A stretch of 64,000 nt of DNA from Atherinomorus stipes (lineage: Eukaryota > Chordata > Actinopteri > Atheriniformes > Atherinidae), in NCBI GenBank assembly GCA_023101725.1, contig JALJCO010003968.1, forward strand, positions 2,275,001 to 2,339,000. Direction: 5' to 3'. Positions 19,293 through 32,960 of the stretch are shown here, one piece after another. The notes beneath the pieces were generated by a model. That model was not told where the DNA came from. It was given only the letters and a program-made list of their open reading frames with translations, and did no database searches. Position 1 is the stretch's first letter. Each line of letters begins with the position of its first letter. The position numbers were made by a program, and so were the translations under genes.

Positions 19293-21600
19293 ATCTTCCA
19301 AGTGACTAAATACTAAGACTATCAGATAAATGAGTTGAAGCAGTATTTTCCTATTGAAGTAAAAGGAACAAAAGTAGAAAAAAATAGAATACTTAAACTT
19401 CAAACCTGCATCTAAGTACCATACTTGTGTAAATGTAAATAAATTTAATCATTTTGGCTAATGTGATGTTTTGGATTAAACCAATGAGCCTCCGATTATG
19501 CAAAGATACAACTAACCAAATGGGGACCACATGTGCTTCATCACCTAAATCTATGAAGACATAAAGCATGTGAGAAAACAAGAGGCAGCCATTAGTTGTT
19601 TGGTCAGGGAGGTGTTCAATACAGTCCAACAGTTTACAGTGAGCAAACAGTTATGATTGAGTATGTGGAAGATATAGACCTCATGGACGCTTTTCTTTCT
19701 TAATGAATCATGATAAGAACTCACAGAGGCCTTTGCATCCACACATGAAGTGAGAAAGAAAAAGGTTTTTGTTGTATCCTCTGAAGGCCCACTCAGGGTG
19801 TCACCATGAGTGTTTTTCAGGCGCAAAGATATTTTTGCCTGATACAAAGAAAAGTTTTCTCCTTTGAATGCAATGGGGAGTAACTGTGATATGAGTCATT
19901 GTTGTGATAAATCTAACTAAACAGATAAGTCACTAGAATTTTTTGACTGGTCAGTCATTTATCAGAAACTGTGATCTGTAAGTATCATGCTGATTTATGG
20001 TATCTAGATTTGTCATCTTATTCTTATGATGATGAATGCTGTTAGAACTCCTTGACAACTGATACTACACTTATGTTTATATTTCAAGCAGAGAGACATG
20101 GGGGGGGGGGGGGGGGTACAAAATTGAAGAAGTAAATCAAAAAAACAATGTACGAATGAAGCAAGACTTTAGCAGCAGCTGAAACATCTTTGAATAATTT
20201 GCTCTAAAGGTATTTTATTTCAGAATGAGAGATTATTAAGTTACTACAGTCATAAAAAATAACTGCTTTGCCAAGAATGTATTTCAGTTGCTGCACTGTC
20301 TGCTGACCCATGTTATCCTATATGATATGGTTGATGTCAGAGAAGGATGAATCCTTAGGGACAAAAAAAGAAAAAAAAAAAAAACTCAGCGCTTTTCTGT
20401 GAGGAGTAAATTGCAATTTAGTTTCAGTGCTTTATCCAGTCCTTCTGTGCTTTTTATGTTTGGCAGAGGTTGTTAGTTTGTCCCGATCGATCTGTAACAA
20501 CTCTCACATTCATCCTGGAATCTGTACCATTTACACTCAATGCAGGAGAGTAAGTGCTAGGAGCAACTTCTCATGTAATCTAAGGAAGTATGCACTTTAG
20601 AGAATGCTTTCTCTATTTTTTGAATACAGAAACTATTTAAAAAAGACACACACACACACAAAAAAAAGATCTGCTTTACCACTGAGGTTTATGTCTAGGA
20701 TAACTTCCCACCTCGGCATATCCTGTTGCTTTTAAGTGCCCATCAGGTCCGGAGCACATTGTAGGCTACAGTACAAAGCAGATTCATTTTAGTTTGCCTT
20801 TAGCATCACAGATCAAACAGTGTTGCCATGGTAGAGTTTAACTTGGCTGAGTGAACATTGCTTTGTGGTCATTCCAATACAAATATAGTAATATGAACCA
20901 TGTGAGGACAACATTAACAGGTAGGAACATACACTTTGGTCCTATTGCTGCTTTAATGTTGGAAAAATCTGCTCATTCCACCTTTTGTGACAGTATCAAG
21001 ATCAGGGCTTGATAAATACATGATCACAGTTTAGTCTCATGTTGCATGAGTGACGCCCTTTACAAAAGCAAGCAAAGTAAAATGTTCCCATCTAGCCATT
21101 TCTACTCCTCCATTGTGACACTACATTTTTTTTTTGCAGCTGAATGACGTGCATGTGAAACATCCAGCACTTTCTCAGAAGTGATGTCGTCTTTCTTGTC
21201 ACCTGGGCCAGAACTCATTATATTGTAACCAACATTGGAGGAGGAGCCCGTTACAGTACTTTCTGCAGTGGTAGTATGTCATTTTTAACACAATACATGC
21301 CTTTAGAACAGAACAGGGAGAATGTCTACTGCGAGGAAAAATGCACAACGGGACGAGGCTCAAATGCATCATTCAAAACATTAAACAGGTTTGGATCTCC
21401 TCCCAAAATAAAAAGTAACCTTAGCTGAACTGAACAATAACAATTAATTATCCATCTTGCTCTTGAAAACTGTTGGGGGTGTATGCAACCTCAGTTTGTC
21501 GTGACTGGTCCAGTCAAACTGGTTCTGACCTCAACAGTATTTGGCAGATTGACCCTTTTAAAAGATAAGAAAAAAACCTCAGGAATCATTGTCATTATCT
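19293..21600. other. gene-free stretch distal to the klf5 3' end
   Basis: This stretch is AT-rich and mostly unique-looking. It has a pure G17 run at 20100-20116 and A- and T-rich runs near 20367-20384. Short frames (for example on the minus strand between 19393 and 19847) lack splice support. No feature was recognised. Confidence 0.4.
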
Positions 21601-21800
21601 TTGAGTGGCCCCTAACCTGCAGGTTTTAGATGCTTCGGTGCTTAAACACACCTGATTCAAGTGAAATAGATCCAACAGCTTGCGTAGAACTAGACAACAA
21701 GCTGTTGGATCCATTGCACTGAACCAGGTGTGTTGAAGCAGGGAAGCATCCAAAACCTGCACAGCAGTGTTTTTCAAGGGCCAGAGTTTAGCCCTGGTCT
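21601..21800. repeat. MITE-like inverted repeat of about 200 bp
   Basis: CCTGCAGGTTTTAGATGC near 21617 pairs with GCATCCAAAACCTGCA near 21746. Inside it AACAGCTTG near 21674 pairs with CAAGCTGTT near 21698, giving a stem-loop of about 150 bases. The layout matches a hAT-like MITE of the type common in fish, from memory. There is no coding capacity. Confidence 0.6.
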
Positions 21801-23640
21801 AACATATCAGTGTGATCCAAGGCAGTCACTGGGAATCCAGATCTAATGTTTCCCACGCAGACTGATAGCCCGGAGGTACCATGCAAGATGCTGGCCAATG
21901 CTGGTGGTTTTTATCTTGGAGCACAGCTTCACTTTCAGAATGACAGCTTCTCTCCAAATGTGGTTTCCTGTGTAGGACATGAAGGGGTAGTCCCATCCAG
22001 AGAACCACTACAGCTTATATCAGTAGCCACAGTGAGGCTCTGGTATTTGATTTCAAACCTCTTAACATTTTCAAACTACTGAGCAGTTCACCTGAGGCAA
22101 CATTTTTTAAAGCAAATGTAATATCTTGCAGTGAAATCCTCCTCAGTTTCTGATATTATCTTTAACTTTGAGTCAGCATGTCAGCTGTTACGGTATCTTT
22201 TCAATCTCTGATAACAACTTGTTCTATTCTGAGAATATTGGGAAGAGTTGATTTTGGATGGAGTTGCATATGTGTGTTTAAGTGTGTGTCTGTGTGTATC
22301 TGGTCCTCCCCGTGGTCACTCTATTGGTCTTCTGAGTGGGTGGTCTGTTCCAAGCGAGGTGCACTGGAAACTTTATACCAACATGCACAAACACACTCGC
22401 GCACACACAAAGGGAAACTGGGAATCACACCAACGCAGCACAGCAGAGGGTGGAGCAGGCAGGAGCCTTCTTCCAGATGTGTGACATTAATTTAGTTGAT
22501 CCAAAACATGAACCGGTAGCTCCCACTCACTCATCACCACTGTGTATGTGCAAGCATGTGTGTCTGCACATGTGACAGTCATTCTGCTATTTCCAATACT
22601 GTAGACTCAAAAAACCAAAACACCTGTAAGTCTTCATTTTCTATACACTCACAAGGCTTAGCAAAACAAGGGATAAAGAAGTTTTGACAAACAAGAAGAC
22701 AGATGAAATCAGAGAGCCTTAAGGGGGAAAAGGTGCATGATTTAAAAGGGGGAAAATGAGGAGTGGAGCAGGTTATGAGAACAGTCTTCTCTCTGACCTA
22801 CGGAGCAGCGCCCCTGGACTTTCATACAATACTTTCCACCGGGAATCAGAGGGGGATACGGTGCACGGAAAGACTAAGAAAGAAAAAAGAAAATTAAATC
22901 AAATAAGAAGAGCGGAGGAGGAGACGGAGAAGAGATGTAGGAGGACGGAAGTGGTTGATTGGGTCCCCCAAGAGATTCTTTTGTTTAGATTGTTCTGCAT
23001 TTCACTTCTTTCACTCTCTCCCCTTCGCCTCCTTCTTTTCTGACATCTGAGGTAGATTACAACAGAGACCCCGGGTCACATTTATGACTTAAACCAAGAA
23101 CATATGGTGTTGTGTGCATGTTTGAACATCCATTTCAATACAGTGGGATTCCCCTCCGGTCCCCGAGTGGTGGTCAGATTTATTTTCTTGTCCATTGTCT
23201 CTTGCTGGGATATCAAAGGACTATTGTTTGTTGATCAGCAAGGGTGCTGCAGGTTACTTGCAGATCCTGGATGAGAGTGCTTCTCTCCTCCACATCTTCC
23301 CTTCTTATCTCTCTTTACTTGTACTGACTTTAAAGGTATGTCAGCTCTACCACAGAAATTCCTCGAAACAGGATATACACTTGCACAAAAACTTGTTTAG
23401 ATATTAAAAAGATTAAATGCGGTTATGTGTCGTTTGTTTTATCTAAACCTTGACGAGGCTTGTTGTAATGTCCCCGAGGCTTCTCACTTTCTATCTGCAC
23501 AGCATGCCTTTGCTTTGATGTAAAAACTCATGGAGAAACCACTAACTGTAGCACTTGTTTGCATCATCGCTGCACGTCAGCGGGTGAAAGAATCATCTTC
23601 CATTCATTTCAGTACAAACCCACATTTGTAAAAGTGTCAG
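21801..23640. other. gene-free stretch, nothing recognised
   Basis: This is mixed-composition DNA with TG-rich segments (about 22263-22300) and purine-rich segments (22870-22940). Several reading frames of 70-105 codons overlap one another on the plus strand, but none has splice or similarity support. Distal regulatory DNA for klf5 is possible but nothing marks it. Confidence 0.35.
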
Positions 23641-23780
23641 TTGATTTTATTAGCATCAGCTTCACTCAGTTGAAGAAAAACAACTTTTGTCTTTGGAACG
23701 TTTATCATGGAAGAAAAAAAAATCTACAAAAGAAGTAGGAAGAACAATATATAAAACAATGGCATCAAAATAGTTTTGGC

Positions 23781-23811
<31 letters not shown>

Positions 23812-26263
23812 AAAAGGCTCAAATATTTTTGGATGCGGGGCATTTTCTCATTTTTGCCCTGTTGTTTACAAAATAAAAAAGGGGGAGAAAACAAAAGTAT
23901 TTACAGTGCACATATTTACATTAAGGCATTTTTGCTGAGGGAAAAAGACAATTGATCTGATACAACCCCCGCTTCTACACAATCAAATAAATAGTCAGAT
24001 TTACCATGTTACATTACAGTGCTATATTGTCTTTATGCTACCTGCAGTGAATGAACAAACAGTAAGAGTTGCAGGATAAAGAGGGGGAAAAAAAATCAAA
24101 ATGGACACTTTAAATATGTATTAAAGGACAGGTACACACTTTTTCCCCCTTACAATGCTTATCTTCTGTATACAACATAAGCCATTAAGACCAAAGGTAC
24201 CAAAGTTGATAAATCACATTCAAACCTGAGATGTGAGCACCTTAAAGAGAACTAATCATAAAACAAAACTGATTTTTCAGCCCTCAAATTGGTTTAATTT
24301 CCTGTTTTGTGACTTCAGAAGTGGAGAAATAGATATTTTTTTGTTAACTTTTACCATTTTTTAAAGGGTATTTGGAAAACCTTTCAGGTTTTACAAGGTG
24401 GCATTTGTGCACTGGTTTTAGAATGTTACCAAAAAGGCACCGTGGGTCTTAATGGGTTAATAAGAGTATGGTTTGAGATGAGCTTATTTTGATTTCTTTA
24501 GTGCTAAATTACTGTGCAAAAGTCTTGAGCTCACTATAGCTCATTAAATATCCCTAGAAAAATGTGGTTCTTTGCCAGATTGCCTGTTTTGTGTAGAAAA
24601 TACTGCTTCATCTTCTGGGTTAGATGACTTTTCTATACTTCAATGATTCATCTCAGTATGAGGTAACTTTAAAAAAAAGCATGTTGCTCTGCGATGATAA
24701 TGGTCATGTACAAGGATTAGACTGAAAAAGAAAAATTTTAGAGGACCTCCAGGAGAACCTGGAGAATTATTGTTTAAGACCATTTTAAAAGATTGCAAGA
24801 AAGTCTGAAACCTTGGAAGCCAAACATGAAGAAATGAGGGCTGGTGCTGGACTTCTGCACAGTAAGTCCTTAAAGTGATGTGAATGGAAGTGATAAGGAA
24901 TTGGATCCATGTTCTATGTAAAAACAAAGTTCAGCTAAAGATACAAAAAGCTAACAATAAAATCACATCTGTATCTCCTAAATTTTTTCTTTCCTCCTTT
25001 TTTTTTTTTTTTTTTTTTTAAAGGTGAACCTGTCCTTCAACAGAGAAAGTATCCATGTTGGTTTGACTGACGAAGCCAAGTTGCAAGTTATCTGTGTACA
25101 GAGTCAGAGAATGAGACACCCTCGGAGAAAGGACCGACTATCACTCTTGTACAGAACTTCCACAGAATGTCAGGATAGATTAGGAAATTAACAGCACCAT
25201 ACATATTTAAAAGAACCGCCCACATCCACCACAGCTCTGTTATCACAAAACAGAAACGTATGAACCAGAGAAGGAGGCACTTAAAAAGGTATTGATGATG
25301 ATGACGAAGATACTTTGGTTAAAACATTTAAAGAAGAAAATCGTTTGATGGCACATTTGTACAGTGATATCATTTTGATCAAATCAGTCGCTTCTGTTCA
25401 AACTCATATTTCTAAGATGGGTCCTGCTTACATTTGTCTGGTTGGAAATCCATCAAAAAGAGAACCTAAATAATTAATCACCTAATTGCTGCTCTTTAGA
25501 ATCCACGTCCCTCCATCAGTCTATAAAATCAAAAATCTTTCTCTCTCCATCTCCATCCTTCTTTTTTTCCTGCTCTATCTTCCACATCTCCAGAGAACAA
25601 AAGTCTTCCATTTTTAATATCTAAACAGCAATGACTTGCGTGGCGATCAGAGATCCAGTCCAGTAGTGATGATGATTTTTCCAGTGGTGTTTGAGATGCA
25701 TAAAAGGCTGAGAGATAATCACATCTAGTGCAAACCTAAGGTTTTGGTAAAAAAAAAAAAAAAAAAAAATCTGGACATTCCAGTTATAGAAACAAACAAA
25801 CCAATAAGTGAACAAAGATTTCAAAGATTTTGCTTGGCTAGCATGAAGTTTCATGAAGTTTTATATTACAATAAAGACAAGTGACGTTTTACTTTCATTC
25901 CAGTCACAAAAAAAGTCCAAATAGACTGGAAACATATTTGGGAGCTACCATTTTCTTTTTGTTTCAGGTGTCTTCTTTGTCTTTATCCCAATAAATCTAA
26001 ACCAACTCGAAGTGGAGGTTAAGGGAGTGTAATGTGGCCACTTTCTTCCTACTTTACAGACTCCTACTTGTCCCGCTCCAGGTCAAGAGCAACACGATTG
26101 TTTGCTATTGTACCGTTGTAACAAGGGATCGCAGCACCAGGAGGAAAAGTGATGTCAGTGAACGGCTCCGCATCACGCAGCTTGTAACGCTGCAGCTGTG
26201 GGAGACAGAGTGAGTGCTTTATGTGGTGTGATAGTGCTTGTACAGGTGTGTGTGCAAATGCTA

Positions 26264-29200
26264 CTAGTTCTGGTGTCTCTTCATGTGAAGGGCGAGGTGG
26301 TCGGAGCGGGAGAAGGAGCGGGAGCAGACGGCACACTGGAAAGGTTTGGCGCCTGTGTGTTTCCGGTAGTGACGCGTCAGCTCATCCGAACGAGCAAAAC
26401 GCCAGTCGCAGCTGTCCCACGTACACCTGTACGGCTTCTCACCTGCAGGACGGGCGACAGGAGACAGTATTCGTGAGTACAGCTGAGAAAACAGTAAAAC
26501 TATGGACTATGAATGTCTTGCATAATCACAAGACCAACACTTGATGACAGAGCAGAGTTAGCTCATTATACACGTCCTGATGACAACGATTTTCATGAAA
26601 ACACAAGATAATTCCCTGACTTAAATGATTCATACAGTTGGGTGGAGAAACTGGGATGACAGGCTTTACTGAAAACTCAAGTTGTCTGGCAGCAAATACA
26701 GTCACAACGCCGTCACTCACAGGCATTCATCAAGCAATCCAACTCTGCACAAGTTTCTCACGGCGACTTGTCTGCATTGTCTGCCTTTGCTTCTGGCATG
26801 TTTCTTTGATGGGTTTAGCCTGTTTGTTACACAGTCATCCCACGCCTGCAGCTGCAGGCATCTTCTGGAAAGGAGCGTGACCTCCATGTTTCAGGACAAC
26901 TACTGTCGAAGGTCTAACACTCCACCAATTCACAAGCACTTATTAAAGATTTGATTTTAGACTTCAACTTTGTTCACCCAGATTGCAAATTCTTGTCACT
27001 CATAATTCAAAGTGCTATCTTAAACAAAAAATAAAATAAACAAGAAAAAAGGAGATAATTTTCCTGCAGAAACATCCTTTTGGGAAGAGGAATGAGGAAG
27101 GCTGGTAGGCAAAAGTGAGAACAAGTTGTTTATAATTAAATATGATTCATTTAAAAAAAAAAAAAAAACTACCAGGGCTTTGCCAAAAACAAACAAAAAA
27201 AAAAAACAAAACAGAAAGGCTTAACAGTGAAAATGCAAAACTAAACAGAGAAAAGAAGTCTGATGTGCATTAGGTCGGAAGAGGCCAACAAAAATAAATT
27301 TAGTTCAGATGTGGTCCAGCAGGTTTACTGTGAATCTACCCAAAACAACTGCCAACAGTGCACTGGTCTGACACTAAAACGAGGAGGTGGGAGTGTGATG
27401 ATGTGGAGCTGCACAAACCATGATATTTGTAGCTACCACTACAAGTGCTTAGCCTCTGTTGTAAAATAGCATGTTGGTTGACATATTACTTGTAGGCTGC
27501 CAAAACCACAGAAGAGCTCCTTAACATAAAAAAGTGCAAGTATGTCACCTAACTTGAATCCAACAGAGCACCTTAGTGGTATTTTACAGGGAGAGGAAGA
27601 GCAACACAACCCCCGCAGCAAAAGAGCTGCTTTAAAAAAAAAAGGGGGGGGGGGACTGAAGAATGACAGGACATGTCTTCATTAATTTACTCAAAGCTGA
27701 TATCCTCCTTCCAGGGAGGATTGAGTTTGTCATGAAAAACATATGGAGTTTTTATTTTACAAAAAGCAAGAATCCTACTTTATGCATGTTGTGCAAGATG
27801 ATGCGATTTTGAATCATTTGATGTTTAAGTGATAATACAAAGGGAGTGTGCTTGCTTATATATTTTTTTTTGTCATTTTGGTGAACCAATTCTCTAAACA
27901 AGTGCAGCGTTGCTACAACAACTGAAATAAAGCTGTTACTAAATTAATCGCATCAAACTAGGAAATATACGCACAAACCTCAGACTGAACACAATAAGAA
28001 AAGACAATGAAAAGACGCTGAGGGGACCCAAAAAAAAAAAAAAAGAGTGAGCTGAATACACTTTCAAACACACACACCCACGTACACACACATACCAACC
28101 AACACACTTACAATCAGGGTAATGGATGTTGATGGAGATTAGAGTGGGAACTCCCACTGGGACCTAAACGCATTAGGAATCATCTCATACAGATTACTGA
28201 CAGGTGTGTGAGTGAGGACGTGCACTTGTGTGTGTGCTCAGCACGAGTGTGTCAGTATGCATTCAAGCAGCTGAATAAGAGAAGCAGAATGAGTAACAGA
28301 CAAAGATAGAAATAAATGAGAGGGGGGGATCGGAGGGAGGGTTGAAGGTGGCAGCATGGCACAAAAACAGAGCGGATGATCAGATGAATGGAAAGGAGTA
28401 GAAAAAAAAGATGAGCGAGGCAGACAAAAGCAGAGAGGATATGTAGTTGTTGCTACACAACCATTTACTTGTTGTGCTCTCATCTTGTGGTCTATAATAA
28501 CTGCAATAACCACGATCAGCCTGCAGCATGAATGACGCCAGATCTAATTGTCGTGTCATGTTCCCAGTACTGAAATGCAATGCACACACACCCACAACGA
28601 TGTTCTGAACAAGTAGTCCAGATTCATAAGCGAAACACATTCTGGGTGAGAGTCAGTTTTGTTTGTGCTTCCAGATGAGCGAGGAATGTGTAGATATCAA
28701 CAGAAGCTTTGTTTTGTTAGCTGGAGTGAGGTGGGGCCCAACACCTAAGCACTTGTTTGGTGACTTTACTCGTCCAAAATCAAATGGTTCAAAAGCAAAA
28801 CATGAAAGAAGGAAACTGACTAAGATAAAGGCAGTGAAAGTAGGGATAGGAGATAAAGGAAAATGGTCTGTAAAAGGCACAGGTGATCAGAATGTACTGA
28901 TAAGTTAGTATCGTATAAATTTTGTATGTGTTCATAGTGGAAAAAAAAAGAAACTAGTTACAGAAAAGTGAATTTCAACAATTTGTGATCTGGTAACATG
29001 ATTCTGAAAAGATGGCACCACATGTCTACTGACCACATATTCTGAGAGTCATCCACTGGCAGAAGTGTGTCACTTCCACCTGTTTTGATGGAATAGTATA
29101 TTGGGCAGAGGATGGGAATGGGGAAGGATACATTTACACACACATGCCAAGAACACAACACTCTGCCTAGCAACACAGTGCCAGTGCAGATACTGAAATC

Positions 29201-32200
29201 TGATTCTCGTTGGCAGATTCATTTTTTTGATGGGTCTCTTTTAAAAAAAAAAAAGCTAATTTAATTTAAGGGAACATCTTACCCGTGTGAGTCCTGAGGT
29301 GGGCTTTGAGGTGGGACGACTTGGTGTAGACCTTCTTGCAGCCTGACGACAGACATGGAGATAAACACAAACAGACGGCTTAGGCCAAATAATCTGCATG
29401 TGTCAGATATGCATTTACCCAATAAACTGAGCTGTGGTATGCAAGAAATTTAAACTAATGAAGAGCAGAAGCTGTTTGGAATGAAATATGGTGCATATTT
29501 AGCAGAAACTCAAAAACAGGACTTTCATATATCTTGTTGCTCAAAATTGTACACGATCCAGTGGCTTAGTATGCAAACTTTTTAAGTCACTTATCACAAA
29601 GAATACCATAATAAAATGTAATTGTTTTTTAATGGTTACGTAAATTAAACAAAGCATCTGCAGCAATGGAACTACTAGACACCAGAAATGCAGATCTGTG
29701 GAAATGATGGATTTGCTTCATCTGACTTTTAAAGAAGGTAGACGTGTGTCGACACGCTCAGAGGAGTTCTGCCTAAGCTTATTTTACATGCTACCACAGG
29801 CTAGTTGACAATGCATGTCCTACAAGTAGCTGCACATCTTCCAGCTTGAGCTTGTGCATTTTATGTGTGTGTGTGTAAGCCAGTTAGAAAAAATACTTTA
29901 ACCTGAGTGAGCAATCTCAAGTATGCATGCAAATGTGTGTGGGAAAAAGATCAAATGACTAAAGGAGAACATCTATGTAATTAACACACCCACACACACA
30001 CGAGTTTGTTCCACAATCATTCCAGCGATGATTTAGAAGCCACAACAGTGTGGGAGCTCCTGGTTGACACTGACACAATAGTTTAAGGTGCAATGACAAA
30101 TGCAAAGTACTTCTAAGACCTTATATTTAAGTGAAAGGCAGTAACAGACCATCTACTCTGCTGTAATATTGTTTCAGTAGAGCACGTAGTGGGCATAATG
30201 ACCAAAAGGGAAAGTCATTTTAAATGCAACATATAATTTCAAAAAAATGCATGGCAGTCTTAAAATGACTCTGGTTGCCATAATCCTGACCTTTGTGAGT
30301 GACCTGACATTCACCTGACCACAGCGCAGCACAAAAACAAACACACACACCACAAAAGTAAGCATCAGCGTGTGTATACAGTGGTGGGCATGCGCTTTTC
30401 CTCTAACCTGGGTAATCACAGTGGTGGATCCGTCTTTTCTCCAAGTCTGGATTGTTCCTCCGGTTGTAGCGGACAGGCATGGGGTTCTGTGTTGGGGCTG
30501 GAGTTGCTGTAGGGACTTGGGGAAGGACTGCGGCCGGGCCTTGGACCGGTGTGGGACCTGCAGTCAGGGACAGGGCTAAGCTACCGGATCCCGGGCCAGG
30601 TCCAAGTCCAGGACTGCCTCCTGCCAGCTTGGAGGCAATAGTGGCTGCATATGAAGGAGGAGGGGACATGGTGTGGAGCAGCTCCTTCTGCCTATCAGGG
30701 CTACCTGGCTCCGAGCTTGGCGGGGAGGGTGGCAGGTAGGGCACCTGCTGCTGCAGGAAATGGGGATGTGCCTGAGTGTGAGGGTGAGTGTACACACCGC
30801 CGCCCAGGCTGCGGTAGGCAGGCTTGGCAGTTTGATCTTGTTGGGAGGCAGAAGAAGCAACTGGCAAATCGTGGAAAGGCGCGTGGATGGCGGTAGCGGA
30901 ACTGTGTTGTATCTGCTGCTGCTGATGATGCTGAGCCTCCATACCATTACCATGGTGATGATCCAAGCCAGAGTTTAGGAGCTGAAACAGCGAGCCGGTG
31001 CCGTCATGATGGAGCCCATGCTGCTCAAACTGTGACGTCATTTCCTGTTTGACAAACACTTCAGGCAAAGAATCACCACCGCGCCCGCCTCCTGACTGGT
31101 TGAAAACACTGAAGTCTGGTAACCCTGTTAATGTCATATTTATGGCTGAGGTTTCCATGGCAATATTGCCGGGGCCGTGCCCAGATGTGCTGCAGCTACT
31201 TGTGGGTGTAGTGTTGGGGCAGTGAGGCTGTAGGTTGGAGGAAAAACACGAAGAGGCAGTTTCAGTTTTGATTTGCGTGAGACCTTGATGGTTCTGGTGC
31301 TGAGGGGGCCGCAAATGCTGACTCGAGCCCATCCTCAGGTAGGCCACATCAGGCAGGTAAAGATTCATGTTGAGGGTGTAGGGAGCCCCAGTTTGATCAT
31401 CAGCGAAGAACTGATCCACTGCAGATGTACTGTCTCTGTGTGACTTCTGCTGGCTGTCTGTGTGAGGTGGGAAGGGAGGGGGCTGAGGGGAGAGATACCT
31501 GTCCATCTCACACTTTGCCTGTAGATAGAAAGGTAAAAAAAAAAAAAAAACATTAAAAGCTGGTTTAACAAACAAACAAAAAAGTTTAGCAAAAGCTTCC
31601 CGTGAGCTTCCATTAAACTATTCTGAGGCACTATTTTGAGAAGACAAAGGTTTGATAGGACAGTCACTGCTAAAACATTTATCAAGTAGTCATCAATAGG
31701 TGGCTGCAACATTCCCCCTCTGCATGCAAAGCTGAACTCGAAAACCTACCTACCCTCTGTGAGGCCAACAGTTATCTCACTATCTAAGGAATAAGATCTT
31801 TCAAACCAGAGGAAATCTGCACGTGTGCTGTTGTGATAGGACCAAAGAAGCAGCCAAGCTAGAACTTCAGGTGAGCTATTAGGTCTCCCTCAGACTGTGA
31901 CTTTTGGTTTCACTTCTGTGGATCTGATCGGTATAAAAGTTGGATAGCCCCGCAGCAGAGGATGAAACGGCAACATGAAAGAGAATGGGGAAACACCCAT
32001 GTCTCCCTGTCCGCTGCAGCAGCAGCAGTCTGGGGATGGGCTGCTATTTGAGGCTCCTGATCCAACCAGCTGTTATATAGACTTCTCGCTTCTGTCGCAC
32101 AAGTTTCCTACTAACTGGGAACAGAGTTGCGGGGACATTTCTGCCGAAGCTGGAGTCAGTTGTCGTCAGCGTGGTATGATGGTGTAAGCGGGCGCCAAGG

Positions 32201-32630
32201 GGAGACCAACAACTGGTGACCAACTGGCTGGCATAGAAAACATGCGGTGAATGCGTTTGCAGGCGGAGCGCCTCTGCCGCACGTCCAGCTGGTCGCTTAC
32301 TCCCGAAAATAGTGCAAAATAAAGTGATGATTAACACAACCCAGCTAGGCCCGGTTAGAATTTAGAGGCCAGCAGAGAAACAACCTGAGATCACTACCAA
32401 TGTGCCACGCCCATTCAAAGAAACACATAAACATGTGAAGTCGGTAAGGTTTTTAGCCAGTTTACCTGTGCGAAGTCATTTTGTGCAGCCTTGTCCGCTC
32501 CGGGGATCTTGCAGTCCAAGCCGAACAACGCCGAGTCCTCAAGAGGGAATCCAGCGGGTAGAGCCGCCTTCTGCAGCGAATAGAAGGGGTCCTCCTGCAC
32601 GCCGCCGCTCATCGTGAGTGTTGCGGCCAT
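26264..32630 (-). CDS. klf5: Krueppel-like factor 5 transcription factor
   Basis: Four coding exons on the minus strand: 32630-32466, 31518-30408, 29342-29283 and 26442-26264 (stop TAG). All introns are GT-AG and the total is 504 codons. Klf5 is a nuclear activator that binds GC and CACCC boxes in proliferating epithelium and muscle. Exon 2 carries the KLF5-type activation region ([19 protein letters not shown]), a His/Gln-rich stretch, and the PPPSY ubiquitin-ligase-binding motif. Three C2H2 fingers close the protein (from Cys422, Cys452 and Cys482; final residues KRHQN). The 60-bp third exon is typical of the gene. A minus-strand AATAAA at 23646-23651 could end a long 3' UTR. Teleosts have several klf5 paralogues; which one this is cannot be told here. 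Confidence 0.95.
27290..27600 (+). pseudogene. Tc1-like transposase relic in klf5 intron 3
   Basis: The plus strand encodes [13 protein letters not shown] (about 27376-27414) and [11 protein letters not shown] (27542-27574). These match the two best-conserved blocks of Tc1 transposases, the GGGSVM block and the region around the catalytic Glu. Frames between them are broken and no terminal repeats were seen. It is an old fragment. Confidence 0.6.
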
Positions 32631-32960
32631 GAAGCTCCGACGCAGCAGCGCAAAATGCTCGCTCGTCCTGTTACGCAGAAAAGAGGATGCTACAGCGTAT
32701 CGAGAAAGGAGTGGAGCCGACGAGGTGTAGTGCGTGTGGTGGAGTAATTAATGTGTGCCTGTCGGCAACATCTCCTTCCACTTGTTCCATCCCTCCGGCC
32801 CACAGACAGTTTTCTATCGCTGTCGATGCAGGGCGGAGCGGCGCAGTGTAAATACAGAGACGCACCGCCCACTAAACCCCTTGAAAACGCTTTGATCATT
32901 CATTCACCGGCCACCGCCCTACGCTCCATCTAAATACATTAACAACCGCGTCGTAAAGTG
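32631..32960 (-). promoter_or_regulatory. klf5 promoter region with GC boxes
   Basis: This is the segment immediately upstream of the klf5 start codon. It is richer in G+C and CpG than its surroundings. GC-box cores lie at 32831-32836 (GGGCGG), 32865-32870 (CCGCCC) and 32914-32919 (CCGCCC). No clear TATA box was seen. GC boxes are the known recognition class of Sp and KLF factors, so autoregulation is possible but unproven. Confidence 0.5.

Noticed and set aside
26064..26336. 90-codon minus-strand frame over the last klf5 exon
   Set aside because: It is the wrong frame; the zinc-finger frame ends at the TAG at 26264-26266.
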